64,000 nucleotides of DNA from the NCBI GenBank assembly GCA_027487815.1, contig JAIYCW010000034.1, positions 30,096-94,095 of the forward strand. The letters are read 5' to 3'. The position numbers and the translations under genes were made by a program. Shown piece after piece: positions 1 through 9,355 of the stretch (its first letter is position 1; each line of letters opens with the position of its first letter). The DNA comes from Burkholderiales bacterium. GTDB lineage: Bacteria > Pseudomonadota > Gammaproteobacteria > Burkholderiales > Burkholderiaceae_E. Under the pieces are notes generated by a model. That model did no database searches. It was given only the letters and a program-made list of their open reading frames with translations, and had not been told where the DNA came from.

Positions 1-1
1 T

Positions 2-1747
2 GATACCGCTACCGAAGCCTTGGCGTTTTATCCCTTGCAAGTGGAGCGCTATTTGCAACGCCATGAAGTGCTGGTTGCGCAGATCGGTGAGACACAGACA
101 CTGGCCAAACTTTCCTCCCAAGAACTTGAGGTTGCGCAGGAATTTTTGGCTCATGCCCGGGCGCTGCGCGCTGAACGACAGCTCGCTCAACTTGAACACC
201 GCGTCTCGCGCGAATTGGAATTGATCCAAAGCTGGGGCGGTGTACGTATTGCGTATCGCAAGCGACTGATCGACAGCCCGGCCTACACCCTCAATCATGA
301 AGAGGTCGAGAAGGCACTGGAAGAAGGCATCACGATTGGTGAGGAACTGACTCCGCTTGAGATTCATACTGAGTCAAACAGCGTTTGCGCCATCACGCTC
401 AAGACCAAAGCAGGGGCCTCAGTTCAGTGGCCTTGTCATACCGTGCTCGTAGCCGCAGGGACAACACCCAATACCGTGTTGGCCCGCGAGTTTCCCGAAA
501 GCTTCGCGGTAGACGGCAAATACTTTCAAGCCATTGACCTCGACGGCCGACCAGTAAGCCCCGAGCGTAATGTAAAGACCGCTCATCCGCAGGTCATGAT
601 TCAGCGGCGCGACGATGGCCGGATGGTGTCCTTCTTCGGGGACTTGCATCCGAGCTATGCGGGCAATGTGGTCAAGGCCATGGCATCTGCCAAACGTGGC
701 GCACCGCAAGTGCTTGAAGCAACGCTGCGTCAATCTCCCGCATCGGCGTTAACTGGCGAGGCGTTTTTTGCTCAACTCGCAAATAAACTTCATGCGCGAG
801 TGCATGCTGTCTATCGCCTGACCCCAACGATTGTGGAAGTCGTCGTGCACGCGCCCCTGGCTGCCGAAAACTTTGCGCCTGGCCAGTTTTATCGGCTGCA
901 AAATTTCGATGCCTTGGCGCATGATGTCGACAAGCCTTTGCCCACGCGCCACGCGATGGAGGGCCTCGCGCTCACTGGTGCATGGGTGGATCGAGCGCGG
1001 GGTTTGGTCTCGACCATTGTTCTCGAAATGGGCGGATCGAGTGATTTGTGTATTGACCTCAAGCCCGGCGAACCGATTGTGCTGATGGGGCCCACCGGGA
1101 CACCTACCGAGATTGTGCAGGGGCAAACCGTTGGGCTGGTCGGCGGTGGCCTGGGCAACGCAGTATTGTTTTCAATCGGTGCAGCCTTGCGCGCTGCGGG
1201 CTGCAAAGTGCTCTACTTCGCAGGTTACAAAAAACTCATTGATCGCTACAAAATTGATGAGATCGAAGCGGCGGCCGATACCGTGGTGTGGTGCAGCGAT
1301 GAGGCCCCAGGCTTCGAGCCGCGCCGCCCGCAAGATGCGCGCTTCGTGGGCAATATCATTGATGCAATTGCCTGGTGGCATGGGCAGCAACAGGGCTTGC
1401 GCACCGAAGCGGTCGACCGCTGGATTGCGATCGGATCGGATCGAATGATGGCGGCGTTTGCCGCTGCGCGTCACGGGGTCTTGAAGCCGATGTTGAAATC
1501 GGGCCATGTCGGCTTGGGCTCGATCAACTCGCCCATGCAATGCATGCTCAAGGAAGTGTGCGGCCAGTGCTTGCAGCGCCATGTTGATCCGGCCACTGGG
1601 CAATCACGCTATGTCTTTTCCTGCTTTGAGCAAGACCAGAATCTCGATCAGGTGGATTTCGCCAATCTTCATCAACGTCTCACCCAGAACACTGTGCTGG
1701 AAAAACAAACTTCGCACTGGCTCGCGCTGAGTCGGGCTTCGGCCTGA
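2..1747 (+). CDS. FAD/NAD(P) oxidoreductase with 2Fe-2S ferredoxin-reductase tail (5' partial)
   Basis: The reading frame is open to the left edge, so the N-terminus is missing; 581 codons are visible. The first part resembles the second half of GltD-like pyridine nucleotide-disulfide oxidoreductases, ending near the FFGDLHPSYAGNVVKA stretch. The second part is a ferredoxin-reductase-like module: a flavin-binding PGQFYRLQNFD stretch, a nucleotide-binding VGLVGGGLGNAV loop, and a C-terminal cysteine group CMLKEVCGQC plus a later Cys, as in PyrK/DHOD electron-transfer subunits. It probably moves electrons between NAD(P)H, flavins and a 2Fe-2S cluster. The physiological partner is unknown. The TTG at 20 is an internal codon rather than a start. 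Confidence 0.75.
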   Translation, partial: DTATEALAFYPLQVERYLQRHEVLVAQIGETQTLAKLSSQELEVAQEFLAHARALRAERQLAQLEHRVSRELELIQSWGGVRIAYRKRLIDSPAYTLNHEEVEKALEEGITIGEELTPLEIHTESNSVCAITLKTKAGASVQWPCHTVLVAAGTTPNTVLAREFPESFAVDGKYFQAIDLDGRPVSPERNVKTAHPQVMIQRRDDGRMVSFFGDLHPSYAGNVVKAMASAKRGAPQVLEATLRQSPASALTGEAFFAQLANKLHARVHAVYRLTPTIVEVVVHAPLAAENFAPGQFYRLQNFDALAHDVDKPLPTRHAMEGLALTGAWVDRARGLVSTIVLEMGGSSDLCIDLKPGEPIVLMGPTGTPTEIVQGQTVGLVGGGLGNAVLFSIGAALRAAGCKVLYFAGYKKLIDRYKIDEIEAAADTVVWCSDEAPGFEPRRPQDARFVGNIIDAIAWWHGQQQGLRTEAVDRWIAIGSDRMMAAFAAARHGVLKPMLKSGHVGLGSINSPMQCMLKEVCGQCLQRHVDPATGQSRYVFSCFEQDQNLDQVDFANLHQRLTQNTVLEKQTSHWLALSRASA

Positions 1748-1769
1748 TCTACCCGGGTATCACAAGAGC

Positions 1770-2615
1770 ATGCCCAGCATTCATTCGCTTCATACTTACC
1801 CGGTGAAATCCTGTCGCGGCATTGAGCTGCCCCGGGTTGAAGTGCTGGCGCATGGCCTGGCCTACGATCGCGAATGGATGATTGTGGATCGACATGGCGA
1901 GTTTCTGACTCAGCGTGAAATCCCGGCGCTTGCACGAATCACCACTGGGCTCACCCCGACTCATTTACATCTGTCGGTTTACGGTCGAGGGGGCGTCTCA
2001 ACACCTCTGGCTATTGATCCAACACAAAAAATGATTGCAGTGAAGTGCTGGAACTACGAAGGCATGGCACTCGATTGCGGGACGCAAGCTGCCGATTGGT
2101 TAAGCGATCTTTTAGAGCAACCCGTGCGCCTCGTACGCTTTGCCCGTGAGGAGCGTCGATGGTGTAACCCCGAATGGGTGGGGGAAGTGCCCCTGGGCGA
2201 TCAAGCTGAGCGCGCCCGCACTTTGTTTTCAGATGGCTACTCAGTGCTTGTACTGGGCACGGCTTCGGTTGCGGACCTCTCGAAGCGTATGGGCCAGGAC
2301 GTTCCGTTGGATCGGTTTCGGGCCAATGTTGTTATTGAAGGGCTTGAGCCCTATGACGAAGACTTCGTCACCGAACTCTCCACCTCAGTGGCGGACAGCG
2401 CGGTGTTGAAACTCGTCAAGCTTTCTCCACGCTGTTCAGTGCCGAGCGTAGACCAACAATCCGGCGAGATTACTGCGGTTGACCCCACTTCAATCTTGAC
2501 CCAATACCGCTTCAATCGAGAAGTCGGTGGCGCAGTGCTGGGCAATAATGCGGTAGTGCAACGTAATGGTTGGCTGGAGCGCGGCAGCACTCTTATTCTG
2601 CAAAACAACTTCTAA
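1770..2615 (+). CDS. MOSC domain protein (YcbX-like, without ferredoxin tail)
   Basis: This 281-residue protein has the MOSC N-terminal beta-barrel (IHSLHTYPVKSCRGIE at residues 4-19) followed by the MOSC domain, with the conserved cysteine in the SPRCSVPSVD stretch. MOSC proteins bind molybdenum cofactor and act in sulfur transfer or N-hydroxylated compound reduction. Unlike E. coli YcbX it ends without a C-terminal 2Fe-2S domain. The ATG follows an AAGAG ribosome site and starts 22 bases after the upstream oxidoreductase, which could be its electron donor. That partnership is inference from spacing only. Confidence 0.8.
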   Translation: MPSIHSLHTYPVKSCRGIELPRVEVLAHGLAYDREWMIVDRHGEFLTQREIPALARITTGLTPTHLHLSVYGRGGVSTPLAIDPTQKMIAVKCWNYEGMALDCGTQAADWLSDLLEQPVRLVRFAREERRWCNPEWVGEVPLGDQAERARTLFSDGYSVLVLGTASVADLSKRMGQDVPLDRFRANVVIEGLEPYDEDFVTELSTSVADSAVLKLVKLSPRCSVPSVDQQSGEITAVDPTSILTQYRFNREVGGAVLGNNAVVQRNGWLERGSTLILQNNF

Positions 2616-2752
2616 TCCGATCAACGGGGTTTTACCGGCTCCCAAGTGCTGTTTTGGAAGCATTGGTGCATTGCATCATAATAGGGCTGGCTCGATAATC
2701 AACCAGAAGTTCCCCAGACTGTAGTTCCCTAGTCGATAACGCCGAGGTTCGT

Positions 2753-4015
2753 ATGCTCTATCAGTTGCGCGAAGCGCAGCGTGCCGTGCTCAATCCAGTT
2801 TCCGACTGGGCACAAGCCGTCAGCAAGCTTTACACCAATACCTATAGCCCGTTTTCCTATGCGCCTTTTTCGAGTCGTATCGCAGCAGGATTCGAGTTAC
2901 TGCATCGGCTGGGTAAGGAATACGAAAAGCCCGTGTTTGGCATTCAAAGCACCAAGATCGAAGGCCAGGAAGTATCGATCGCCGAACGCATTGAACTGAG
3001 CAAGCCATTTTGCCGCTTGTTGAAGTTTGAACGCCTGTTACCCACGCACCTTGCTCATCGTGCTAACGACCCGACAGTGATCGTATTCGCGCCACTCTCC
3101 GGTCACCATGCCACCTTGCTTCGCGATACGGTTCGGGCCTTGGTGGCTGACCATAACGTGGTCATCACAGATTGGGTCGATGCGCGCATGGTGCCTGTCA
3201 GCGCAGGCCCTTTCCATCTGGATGACTATGTTGCTTATTGCATCGAGTTCATTCGCCATCTTGGCCCGCAGGTGCATCTGATTTCGGTGTGTCAGCCCAC
3301 CGTTCCGGTGCTGGCGGCAGTATCGGTGATGGCCACACTGAAAGACCCGGCTCTCCCGCTGTCGATGACCATGATGGGCGGCCCGATCGACACCCGAAAG
3401 AGCCCAACCGAGGTTAATAACCTTGCGACCAACCACAGTCATGAATGGTTTCAGCACAACCTGATTCATACGGTGCCCAGCAAATATCCCGGTGGCGGGA
3501 GGCGAGTATATCCAGGCTTCCTGCAACACACCGGTTTTGTGGCGATGAATCCTGATCGCCACATGAAAAGCCATTGGGACTTTTATCTCGACCTGGTGCG
3601 CGGCGACATGAATGATGCAGATAGCCATCGCGAGTTTTACGATGAATACAATGCGGTGCTGGATCTACCGGCTGAATACTATTTGGATACCGTGCGCACG
3701 GTGTTTCAGGAGCATGCCTTGCCTCTTGGCACATGGACGGTAGAGTTCGAGGGCAAATCGATTCGCATAGCGCCCGAAGACATCAAGCGGGTCGCGTTGT
3801 TTACGATTGAAGGCGAACTCGACGACATCTCGGGTTCGGGCCAAACCGAAGCTGCGCATTCACTTTGCACAGGAATCAACAAAGCGCATCAGAAGCACTT
3901 AACTGCGGCGGGCGCAGGCCACTATGGCATCTTCAGCGGCCGACGCTGGCGCGAAACCATTTATCCCGAGATTCGAGCGTTTTTGCTCGATCATCAAACT
4001 CGCTTCAAGGCTTAG
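2753..4015 (+). CDS. phaZ: Intracellular poly(3-hydroxybutyrate) depolymerase
   Basis: The 420-residue protein matches the short-chain intracellular PHB depolymerase family (PhaZa1 type) along its whole length. The nucleophile is a cysteine rather than serine, in LISVCQPTVPV (Cys180). Asp357 and His390 (in AGAGHYGIF) fit the rest of the triad. It has no signal peptide, so it acts on native carbon granules in the cytoplasm, releasing hydroxybutyrate. It stands alone after a 137-base gap and is followed by a strong terminator. Its presence implies the cell stores PHB, although no synthase gene lies in this window. Confidence 0.9.
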   Translation: MLYQLREAQRAVLNPVSDWAQAVSKLYTNTYSPFSYAPFSSRIAAGFELLHRLGKEYEKPVFGIQSTKIEGQEVSIAERIELSKPFCRLLKFERLLPTHLAHRANDPTVIVFAPLSGHHATLLRDTVRALVADHNVVITDWVDARMVPVSAGPFHLDDYVAYCIEFIRHLGPQVHLISVCQPTVPVLAAVSVMATLKDPALPLSMTMMGGPIDTRKSPTEVNNLATNHSHEWFQHNLIHTVPSKYPGGGRRVYPGFLQHTGFVAMNPDRHMKSHWDFYLDLVRGDMNDADSHREFYDEYNAVLDLPAEYYLDTVRTVFQEHALPLGTWTVEFEGKSIRIAPEDIKRVALFTIEGELDDISGSGQTEAAHSLCTGINKAHQKHLTAAGAGHYGIFSGRRWRETIYPEIRAFLLDHQTRFKA

Positions 4016-4042
4016 TTGCTCAGAGCGCCTCGGACCACAAAA

Positions 4043-4070
4043 CAAAACGCCGCATTTCTGCGGCGTTTTG
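4043..4070. terminator. Bidirectional rho-independent terminator
   Basis: An 11-bp perfect stem, CAAAACGCCGC, pairs with GCGGCGTTTTG around a six-base loop. It has T-rich flanks on the plus strand and matching A-rich flanks for the minus strand. It lies between the converging phaZ and PEP-CTERM genes. A second stem (TCAGGG/CCCTGA, about 4075-4093) sits beside it and could serve the minus-strand gene. Confidence 0.85.
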
Positions 4071-4122
4071 CTAATCAGGGCCTGAAGCCCTGATCCCTCT
4101 TCCAGCTGGTTCTTTTCTTTTA

Positions 4123-4878
4123 TTAAACTGTGCGGCGACGCTTGGCCACTGCGGCAGCAGCGATCAGGCCCAAGCCGATCAAAGGCAAGGTTGCTGGCAC
4201 TGGCACGGGGTTACCCGAGCAAGTGAAGCCTGCGGTCGAACTGCCACCCAAACGCTGGCCTGGAGGGCAGGATTGGGTTGTCTTGGCTGCATCGAGATCC
4301 GAATAACCCTGACTGCGAATGTTGGTTACGCTGCCATCAAACCAGTGGAACCACACGCCGATGTTGCCGCCAGCACCAGGCTTGGTACCAAAAGCCAAAC
4401 CATCCGACGGGCCGGGGAATGCGCTGTTGATCTGTGTGCCTTGGGCACCGGTCAGGCTCAAAGTCCAGTCGTTGGCGCCAACATGCGTGAGCACGTCGTT
4501 GAAGGTGGTGATCAAGCGAGCATTGGTCGCGCTGGTGGTTGCATTGGCACCATCGTAGCGGTATACCCGCAGATCACGCGAAGCAAAGTCGGCCACCATA
4601 AAGGCCAGGTTCTGGTTGCCTTTGGGATTCGAGCTATCGCTCAGCACCAACCAGTAACCGTCAACCGAATTGCCGTTGGCATTGGTTGCGAAGTTGGTGT
4701 TGAAGGTGAATGCGTTGGTCGCACTGTTGAAGGTGGTGGAATAGCTATCCAGAGCGTTAGCCAAGCTACCGCCGTATCCGCCGTTGTTGCTGTACGAATA
4801 GGTGACGGCGCTGGCGGAACCCGCTGCAGCCAAACCTGCTACCAAGAAAGCCCCTGCGGCCAGTTTCGAAAATGTCAT
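4123..4878 (-). CDS. PEP-CTERM-like exported protein
   Basis: This 251-residue protein begins with a signal peptide (about residues 1-25, cleavage after SASA). It ends with a PEP-CTERM-type tail: a VPVPATLPL motif, a hydrophobic helix (LIGLGLIAAAAVA) and the basic end KRRR. Such tails are cut by exosortase and direct proteins to the surface or exopolysaccharide matrix. The mature part is rich in Asn, Ser, Gly and Thr, and I recognise no enzyme domain. The tail has VPVP instead of the classic VPEP. It is monocistronic, divergent from the rnfB-like gene, and no exosortase gene is in the window. Confidence 0.8.
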   Translation of the reverse strand: MTFSKLAAGAFLVAGLAAAGSASAVTYSYSNNGGYGGSLANALDSYSTTFNSATNAFTFNTNFATNANGNSVDGYWLVLSDSSNPKGNQNLAFMVADFASRDLRVYRYDGANATTSATNARLITTFNDVLTHVGANDWTLSLTGAQGTQINSAFPGPSDGLAFGTKPGAGGNIGVWFHWFDGSVTNIRSQGYSDLDAAKTTQSCPPGQRLGGSSTAGFTCSGNPVPVPATLPLIGLGLIAAAAVAKRRRTV

Positions 4879-5066
4879 TTTTTTAACTCCAAAAGAAGAT
4901 AGTCGCTATGTAGCAATTCGTATGCCATCTGTGCCTCAGGATAGTTACATACTGTGTAATCGTTTCAAATCAATACTTTACGCCGCATTCCAGATGGCAG
5001 TTTCATGACATTTTTGGTGTCGGAAAATTTGCCGTAAAGCCAGCCGACACTTGCGATAATGACAAT

Positions 5067-5681
5067 ATGGACGCTTCGACCTCTCAAATACTGGCAAGAC
5101 TGCCCCAAACTCAATGCCGTCAGTGTGGCTTTGACGGATGCAAGAGCTATGCGACAGCCTTGGCCAACATGCAATCCAGCTCCAATCTCTGCCCGCCGGG
5201 GGGCATTGACGGGCAGCTTCAGCTCAACCGTCTGCTAGGGTCTCTTGGTCTTCATCAGGCCATCAGCCCGATAGCCCCGGCAGCAGGCCCAGCAGCTGGA
5301 TCACTTCGAGCCACTATCGACGCTCATAGTTGCATCGGGTGTACCCGGTGTATTGATGTATGCCCGGTGGATGCCATCGTTGGAGCGCCCAAGCGCCTGC
5401 ATGCAGTAATTGAGAGCGACTGTACTGGTTGCGATCTGTGTCGCCCGGTATGCCCTGTGGATTGCATTGCTTTGATGCCTGCAACGGACGGCCTCGTTTG
5501 GGATAATGCCGCTCGCCAGCGAGCCCGGGAGCGCGACGAGCTGGTTCGGCAGCGAAAATCGGCTAAAGCTGGCTCTCCTGATATCAAAGTTACGGCGAGT
5601 CCCGCGTCAGCCCCCAGCCTTTCCGCGATTCTTGCGAAGGCAAGTCAGAGGCTAGCCTCACGACTTGGGCAGCCATCGTGA
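5067..5681 (+). CDS. RnfB/RsxB-like polyferredoxin lacking a membrane anchor
   Basis: The 204-residue protein carries the four-cysteine Fe-S domain of RnfB (Cys17, 20, 25, 42) and two 4Fe-4S ferredoxin motifs (CIGCTRCIDVCP from residue 89 and CTGCDLCRPVCP from residue 119). Canonical RnfB starts with a membrane helix. Here the Fe-S domain starts within 17 residues and there is no helix, so the protein should be soluble. The next gene, nth, starts inside its stop codon (GTGA overlap). This rnfB-nth pairing recurs in proteobacteria. Since Nth also holds a 4Fe-4S cluster, a redox or cluster-supply link is possible but unproven. Confidence 0.8.
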   Translation: MDASTSQILARLPQTQCRQCGFDGCKSYATALANMQSSSNLCPPGGIDGQLQLNRLLGSLGLHQAISPIAPAAGPAAGSLRATIDAHSCIGCTRCIDVCPVDAIVGAPKRLHAVIESDCTGCDLCRPVCPVDCIALMPATDGLVWDNAARQRARERDELVRQRKSAKAGSPDIKVTASPASAPSLSAILAKASQRLASRLGQPS

Positions 5682-6316
5682 ACCCGGCCAAACGTGAGGC
5701 GATGTTTGCTCTGTTTAAGGAGCGAAATCCAAAGCCAACCACTGAACTCGAATACAGCTCGCCTTTTGAGCTGCTCGCAGCCGTTCTGCTTTCGGCTCAA
5801 GCCACGGACAAAAGCGTGAACATTGCCACCCGCAAGCTGTTTGCCCATGCCAATACCCCGGCGGATGTGGCTGCATTGGGTGTAGATGGTCTGATTCCGT
5901 ATATCCAAACGATTGGATTGTTTCGCTCCAAGGCCAAGCACTTGATTGAAACCTGCACGATTCTGCAGCGCGATCATGGGGGTGAAGTTCCCCGGGAACG
6001 TGAGGCTCTGGAGGCCCTGCCTGGTGTCGGTCGCAAAACGGCGAATGTGGTGCTGAACACGGCTTTTGGTCAGCCCACCATGGCCGTCGATACCCACATT
6101 TTTCGGGTCGGCAACCGTACCGGTCTGGCTTCCGGCAAAACGCCGCTCGAAGTCGAACTCAAGCTATTAAAACGAATCCCGGCGCAATACCTGATGGATG
6201 CCCATCACTGGCTGATCCTTCATGGTCGGTATGTATGCAAGGCCCGCACGCCCGAGTGCTGGCGTTGCGAGGTAGCTGCGTTTTGCGACTTTAAAAAGAA
6301 GACACCTGCGCCATGA
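5678..6316 (+). CDS. nth: Endonuclease III, DNA glycosylase/AP lyase
   Basis: The 212-residue protein is full length for the family. It has the helix-hairpin-helix LPGVGRKTANVVL with the catalytic lysine, the catalytic aspartate in MAVDTHIFRV, and the C-terminal cluster motif C-X6-C-X2-C-X5-C (CKARTPECWRCEVAAFC). It removes oxidised pyrimidines and cleaves the abasic site in base-excision repair. The GTG start overlaps the preceding stop by four bases, and the following DUF1841 gene overlaps its stop by four, so translation of the three genes is coupled. Confidence 0.95.
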   Translation: MNPAKREAMFALFKERNPKPTTELEYSSPFELLAAVLLSAQATDKSVNIATRKLFAHANTPADVAALGVDGLIPYIQTIGLFRSKAKHLIETCTILQRDHGGEVPREREALEALPGVGRKTANVVLNTAFGQPTMAVDTHIFRVGNRTGLASGKTPLEVELKLLKRIPAQYLMDAHHWLILHGRYVCKARTPECWRCEVAAFCDFKKKTPAP

Positions 6317-6747
6317 TTTTCAGCCCGTCAAAAGATGATGTGCGACGCTTTTTTTGCCAAACCTGGGCAAAACACAATCGCCAGGAAATCCTCACACCAC
6401 TCGAAACCATCGCACTCGACTGGATTCTTGAGCATGGCGAATATCACGAGCTATTGGCTGACGAATCCACGGCCGTTAGCGCAGATTTTTCTGTCGAACA
6501 GGGCCAGATGAACCCCTTCCTGCATTTATCCATGCACTTGGCGATTGCCGAACAGCTCTCGATTGATCAACCCCCGGGGATTCGGAGTGCATTCGAGATG
6601 CTGGCCAGGAAGCATCAGTCTCTTCACAGCGCAGCCCATGAAGTCATGGAAAGCTTGGGAGAGGTGATGCATCACGCGCAAATTCATCGGCAGGCCCCCG
6701 ATACAGAGCGCTACCTGGATAACCTGAAGCGGCGAGCCAGCCGCTAA
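6313..6747 (+). CDS. DUF1841 family protein
   Basis: This 144-residue soluble protein matches the DUF1841 family, which is common in beta- and gammaproteobacteria and has no assigned function. It contains a conserved NPFLHLSMHLAIAEQ helix and a second histidine cluster (VMHHAQIHR near residues 115-125) that could bind metal, though I know of no proof. The ATG overlaps the nth stop (ATGA). Its own stop overlaps the 3' end of the converging MFS gene by four bases. Confidence 0.8.
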   Translation: MIFSPSKDDVRRFFCQTWAKHNRQEILTPLETIALDWILEHGEYHELLADESTAVSADFSVEQGQMNPFLHLSMHLAIAEQLSIDQPPGIRSAFEMLARKHQSLHSAAHEVMESLGEVMHHAQIHRQAPDTERYLDNLKRRASR

Positions 6748-7982
6748 CTGGCACCACGCAGGGCGGAGGCGCGTGCGCCCAAAGCCCGCTCATTGATCGG
6801 TGCGTGCATGACGGCTGCAAAAGCACCAAAGGCAATAATGCCTGCCCAGGCCAGGTCATAGGAGCCTGTCATGTCGAAGATCTTTCCACCAAGCCAGGCG
6901 CCCAAAAAACTCCCAATCTGGTGCCCAAGGAAGATCACACCCCCGAGCATCCCCAGATGCCGAACGCCATAAATTTGCCCCACCAGACCGTTGGTGAGCG
7001 GCACGGTGGAAAGCCATAGCAGCCCCATCGAAGCTGCGAACAGGTATACCGACCAGGTGCTAAGTGGCAACATCAGAAACACGATCATCACCAACGAGCG
7101 AAGCACATAAATCACGGCCAAAAGCCATTTCTTCGAATAGCGCTGCCCGAGCCAGCCGGAGCTGAGGGAGCCGATCACATTAAATAAGCCCACGATAGCT
7201 ATCGCCCCGGCGCCAAGATTCGCAGTCACCCCGCCTTGGTCCTTGAGGTAAGCAGGCAAATGCAATCCGATGAACACCACCTGCAGCCCGCACACAAAAT
7301 AGCCCCAAAACAGCAGATGAAAACTGCGATCCCCCAAGGCCTCTTTTAGTGCTTCACCCATGGTCGAGGTGCCGCCGGCACGAGCACCAGCTTCGCGATC
7401 CCCGCGAATCGCCAGTGCAATCACCACAATGGCAGCCACTGCGAGCCCATGCGCAAAAATTGCGCCTTGCCAACCGGTCGATGCGATGAACTCTGCAGTG
7501 GCCGGCAAAAACAGGAATTGTCCAAACGACCCAGCCGCTGTCCCCAACCCAAAAACAAAGGTGCGGCGCTCAGGAGCGACCAGTTTTCCAACCGCGGCGA
7601 ATACCACGCCAAACGCAGTCCCACCAATACCCAGCCCCACCAGTACGCCGCCGGTGAGCCCAAGCATCACGCCGGTGGTGGCATAGGCCATACCCAAAAA
7701 GCCCGCAACATAAAGCAGCGAACCCAGCATCAAGGTGCGCATGGCCCCGAGCCGATCAGCCATTGCCCCAAAAAAGGTGGCCCCAATCCCCCACATGATG
7801 TTTTGCACTGCAACTGCCAGGGAAAAGGTTTCCCGGCTCCAGCCACGCGCCTGGGTCATTTCCGGCAAGAATAGGCCCCAGGAGGAGCGCGCGCCATTGG
7901 AAATCAGCAAGATCAAGCAAGCCGCCAGCAGCAAAGGGCCGAGCGACTTGGATGCCGCGCCATCCGGTTTCGACATCATCAT
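6744..7982 (-). CDS. Major facilitator superfamily transporter
   Basis: The 412-residue protein has the hydrophobic pattern of about twelve membrane helices and the MFS loop between helices 2 and 3 (GAMADRLGAMRT). The N-terminal WGLFLPEMTQARGWSRETFSLA stretch resembles the OFA/monocarboxylate branch, so a small carboxylate substrate is plausible but not shown. Translation can start at any of three tandem ATG codons. It sits just downstream of hemL on the same strand with a 32-base gap. Confidence 0.75.
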   Translation of the reverse strand: MMMSKPDGAASKSLGPLLLAACLILLISNGARSSWGLFLPEMTQARGWSRETFSLAVAVQNIMWGIGATFFGAMADRLGAMRTLMLGSLLYVAGFLGMAYATTGVMLGLTGGVLVGLGIGGTAFGVVFAAVGKLVAPERRTFVFGLGTAAGSFGQFLFLPATAEFIASTGWQGAIFAHGLAVAAIVVIALAIRGDREAGARAGGTSTMGEALKEALGDRSFHLLFWGYFVCGLQVVFIGLHLPAYLKDQGGVTANLGAGAIAIVGLFNVIGSLSSGWLGQRYSKKWLLAVIYVLRSLVMIVFLMLPLSTWSVYLFAASMGLLWLSTVPLTNGLVGQIYGVRHLGMLGGVIFLGHQIGSFLGAWLGGKIFDMTGSYDLAWAGIIAFGAFAAVMHAPINERALGARASALRGAS

Positions 7983-8014
7983 TATTGTTTCATCGTCAAA
8001 GCGTGGGCCATGGG

Positions 8015-9322
8015 TTAAAGCGCGCGTAATGCATCCCGCGCGGCTTGCAGGGTTTGGGCAATCTGTTCTTCACCGTGAGCTGCAGAAAAGAAGAAAGCTT
8101 CAACCGGCGAAGGCGGCAAGTACACCCCAGCCTCCAAAAGATGGTGATAAAACTTCTTGAATCTTTCAACATCCTGGCGCATCACCTCGGCATAACTGCG
8201 GGCCGGTTCGGACAAGAAGAAAATCCCGCCCATCGAGCCTGTGCTGTGAGCGCACATCGCCACTCCGGTTTCGCTCGCCAGCTGATTCAGGCCAGCCACC
8301 AGCTGGGCACACTTCGCACCAAGCGTGTCATAAAAGCCAGGGGTACTGATCAAATCCAGGGTTGCAATACCTGCAGCCATCGCAATCGGATTGCCCGATA
8401 GGGTTCCGGCCTGATACACCGGCCCGAGCGGTGCCATTTTGTCCATCACGGCTGCGGGCCCACCAATAGCGCCCACCGGCATTCCGCCCCCGATCACTTT
8501 GCCAAACGCTGTCATGTCGGGCGTCACACCCAGCAGCTCTTGCGCTCCGCCAAGTGCGACACGAAACCCGGTCATCACCTCATCAAATATGAGCAGGGTG
8601 CCGTACTTGGTACAGATCTCCCGAAGCCCCTGGTGAAAGCCCGGTGCAGGCTTGATCAGATTCATATTGCCCGCATAGGGCTCCACCATCACACAGGCGA
8701 TATCGGGGCCATGCTGGTCAAACAGCACTTGTACCGAATCCAGGTCATTAAACTGCGCGACCAGCGTGTGCTGGGCCAAGTCAGCGGGCACCCCGGCAGA
8801 ACTCGGTGTGCCAAAAGCCAGCGCGCCCGAGCCTGCCTTAACGAGCAAGCTATCCGCCGTGCCGTGATAACAGCCTTCGAATTTGAGAATCTTGGTGCGC
8901 CCGGTGTGGCCACGGGCAAGGCGCAAGGCCGACATCGCTGCCTCGGTTCCGGAGCTGGTAAAGCGCACCTTTTCGACATGGGAAAACAGCTTGCAAATGC
9001 GCTGCGCCAGAACTGTTTCCATGACGTTGGGCGCACCATACGACAAGCCCCGATCCACTGCAGCATGTACCGCTGCCAGCACATCAGGATGTCCATGCCC
9101 CAGCACCATCGGTCCCCAGGACTGAAGATAATCAATATAGCGTTTGCCCTCGACGTCCCACATGTAGGGCCCTTGCGCCCGGGCTATAAACCTTGGAATC
9201 CCGCCCACTGCGCGAAATGCTCGCACTGCAGAATTCACACCACCCACGAGCACTTGTTGAGCCCGGGAGAACTCGCCAGCGTTGGTCGCGGCCTGGCCTG
9301 CCGCATTGCTTGATATAGTCAT
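8015..9322 (-). CDS. hemL: Glutamate-1-semialdehyde 2,1-aminomutase
   Basis: This 435-residue PLP enzyme converts glutamate-1-semialdehyde to 5-aminolevulinate in the C5 route of heme and corrinoid synthesis. It has the PLP region SGTEAAMSALRLARG, the LIFDEVMTGFR motif and the Schiff-base lysine in TAFGKVIGGGMPVG. Length is normal. One oddity is that the GGAGG sequence abuts the ATG with no spacer, so the real start or its efficiency may differ from this call. It diverges from the crotonase gene with only 33 bases between the starts. Confidence 0.93.
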   Translation of the reverse strand: MTISSNAAGQAATNAGEFSRAQQVLVGGVNSAVRAFRAVGGIPRFIARAQGPYMWDVEGKRYIDYLQSWGPMVLGHGHPDVLAAVHAAVDRGLSYGAPNVMETVLAQRICKLFSHVEKVRFTSSGTEAAMSALRLARGHTGRTKILKFEGCYHGTADSLLVKAGSGALAFGTPSSAGVPADLAQHTLVAQFNDLDSVQVLFDQHGPDIACVMVEPYAGNMNLIKPAPGFHQGLREICTKYGTLLIFDEVMTGFRVALGGAQELLGVTPDMTAFGKVIGGGMPVGAIGGPAAVMDKMAPLGPVYQAGTLSGNPIAMAAGIATLDLISTPGFYDTLGAKCAQLVAGLNQLASETGVAMCAHSTGSMGGIFFLSEPARSYAEVMRQDVERFKKFYHHLLEAGVYLPPSPVEAFFFSAAHGEEQIAQTLQAARDALRAL

Positions 9323-9355
9323 CCTCCGAGTCTAAACCAAAGCCTTGTCCATCAC

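Noticed and set aside
2667..2682. The palindrome TGCATTGCA before phaZ as a PhaR operator
   Set aside because: It is a single short palindrome without a second site, and the consensus for this lineage is uncertain.
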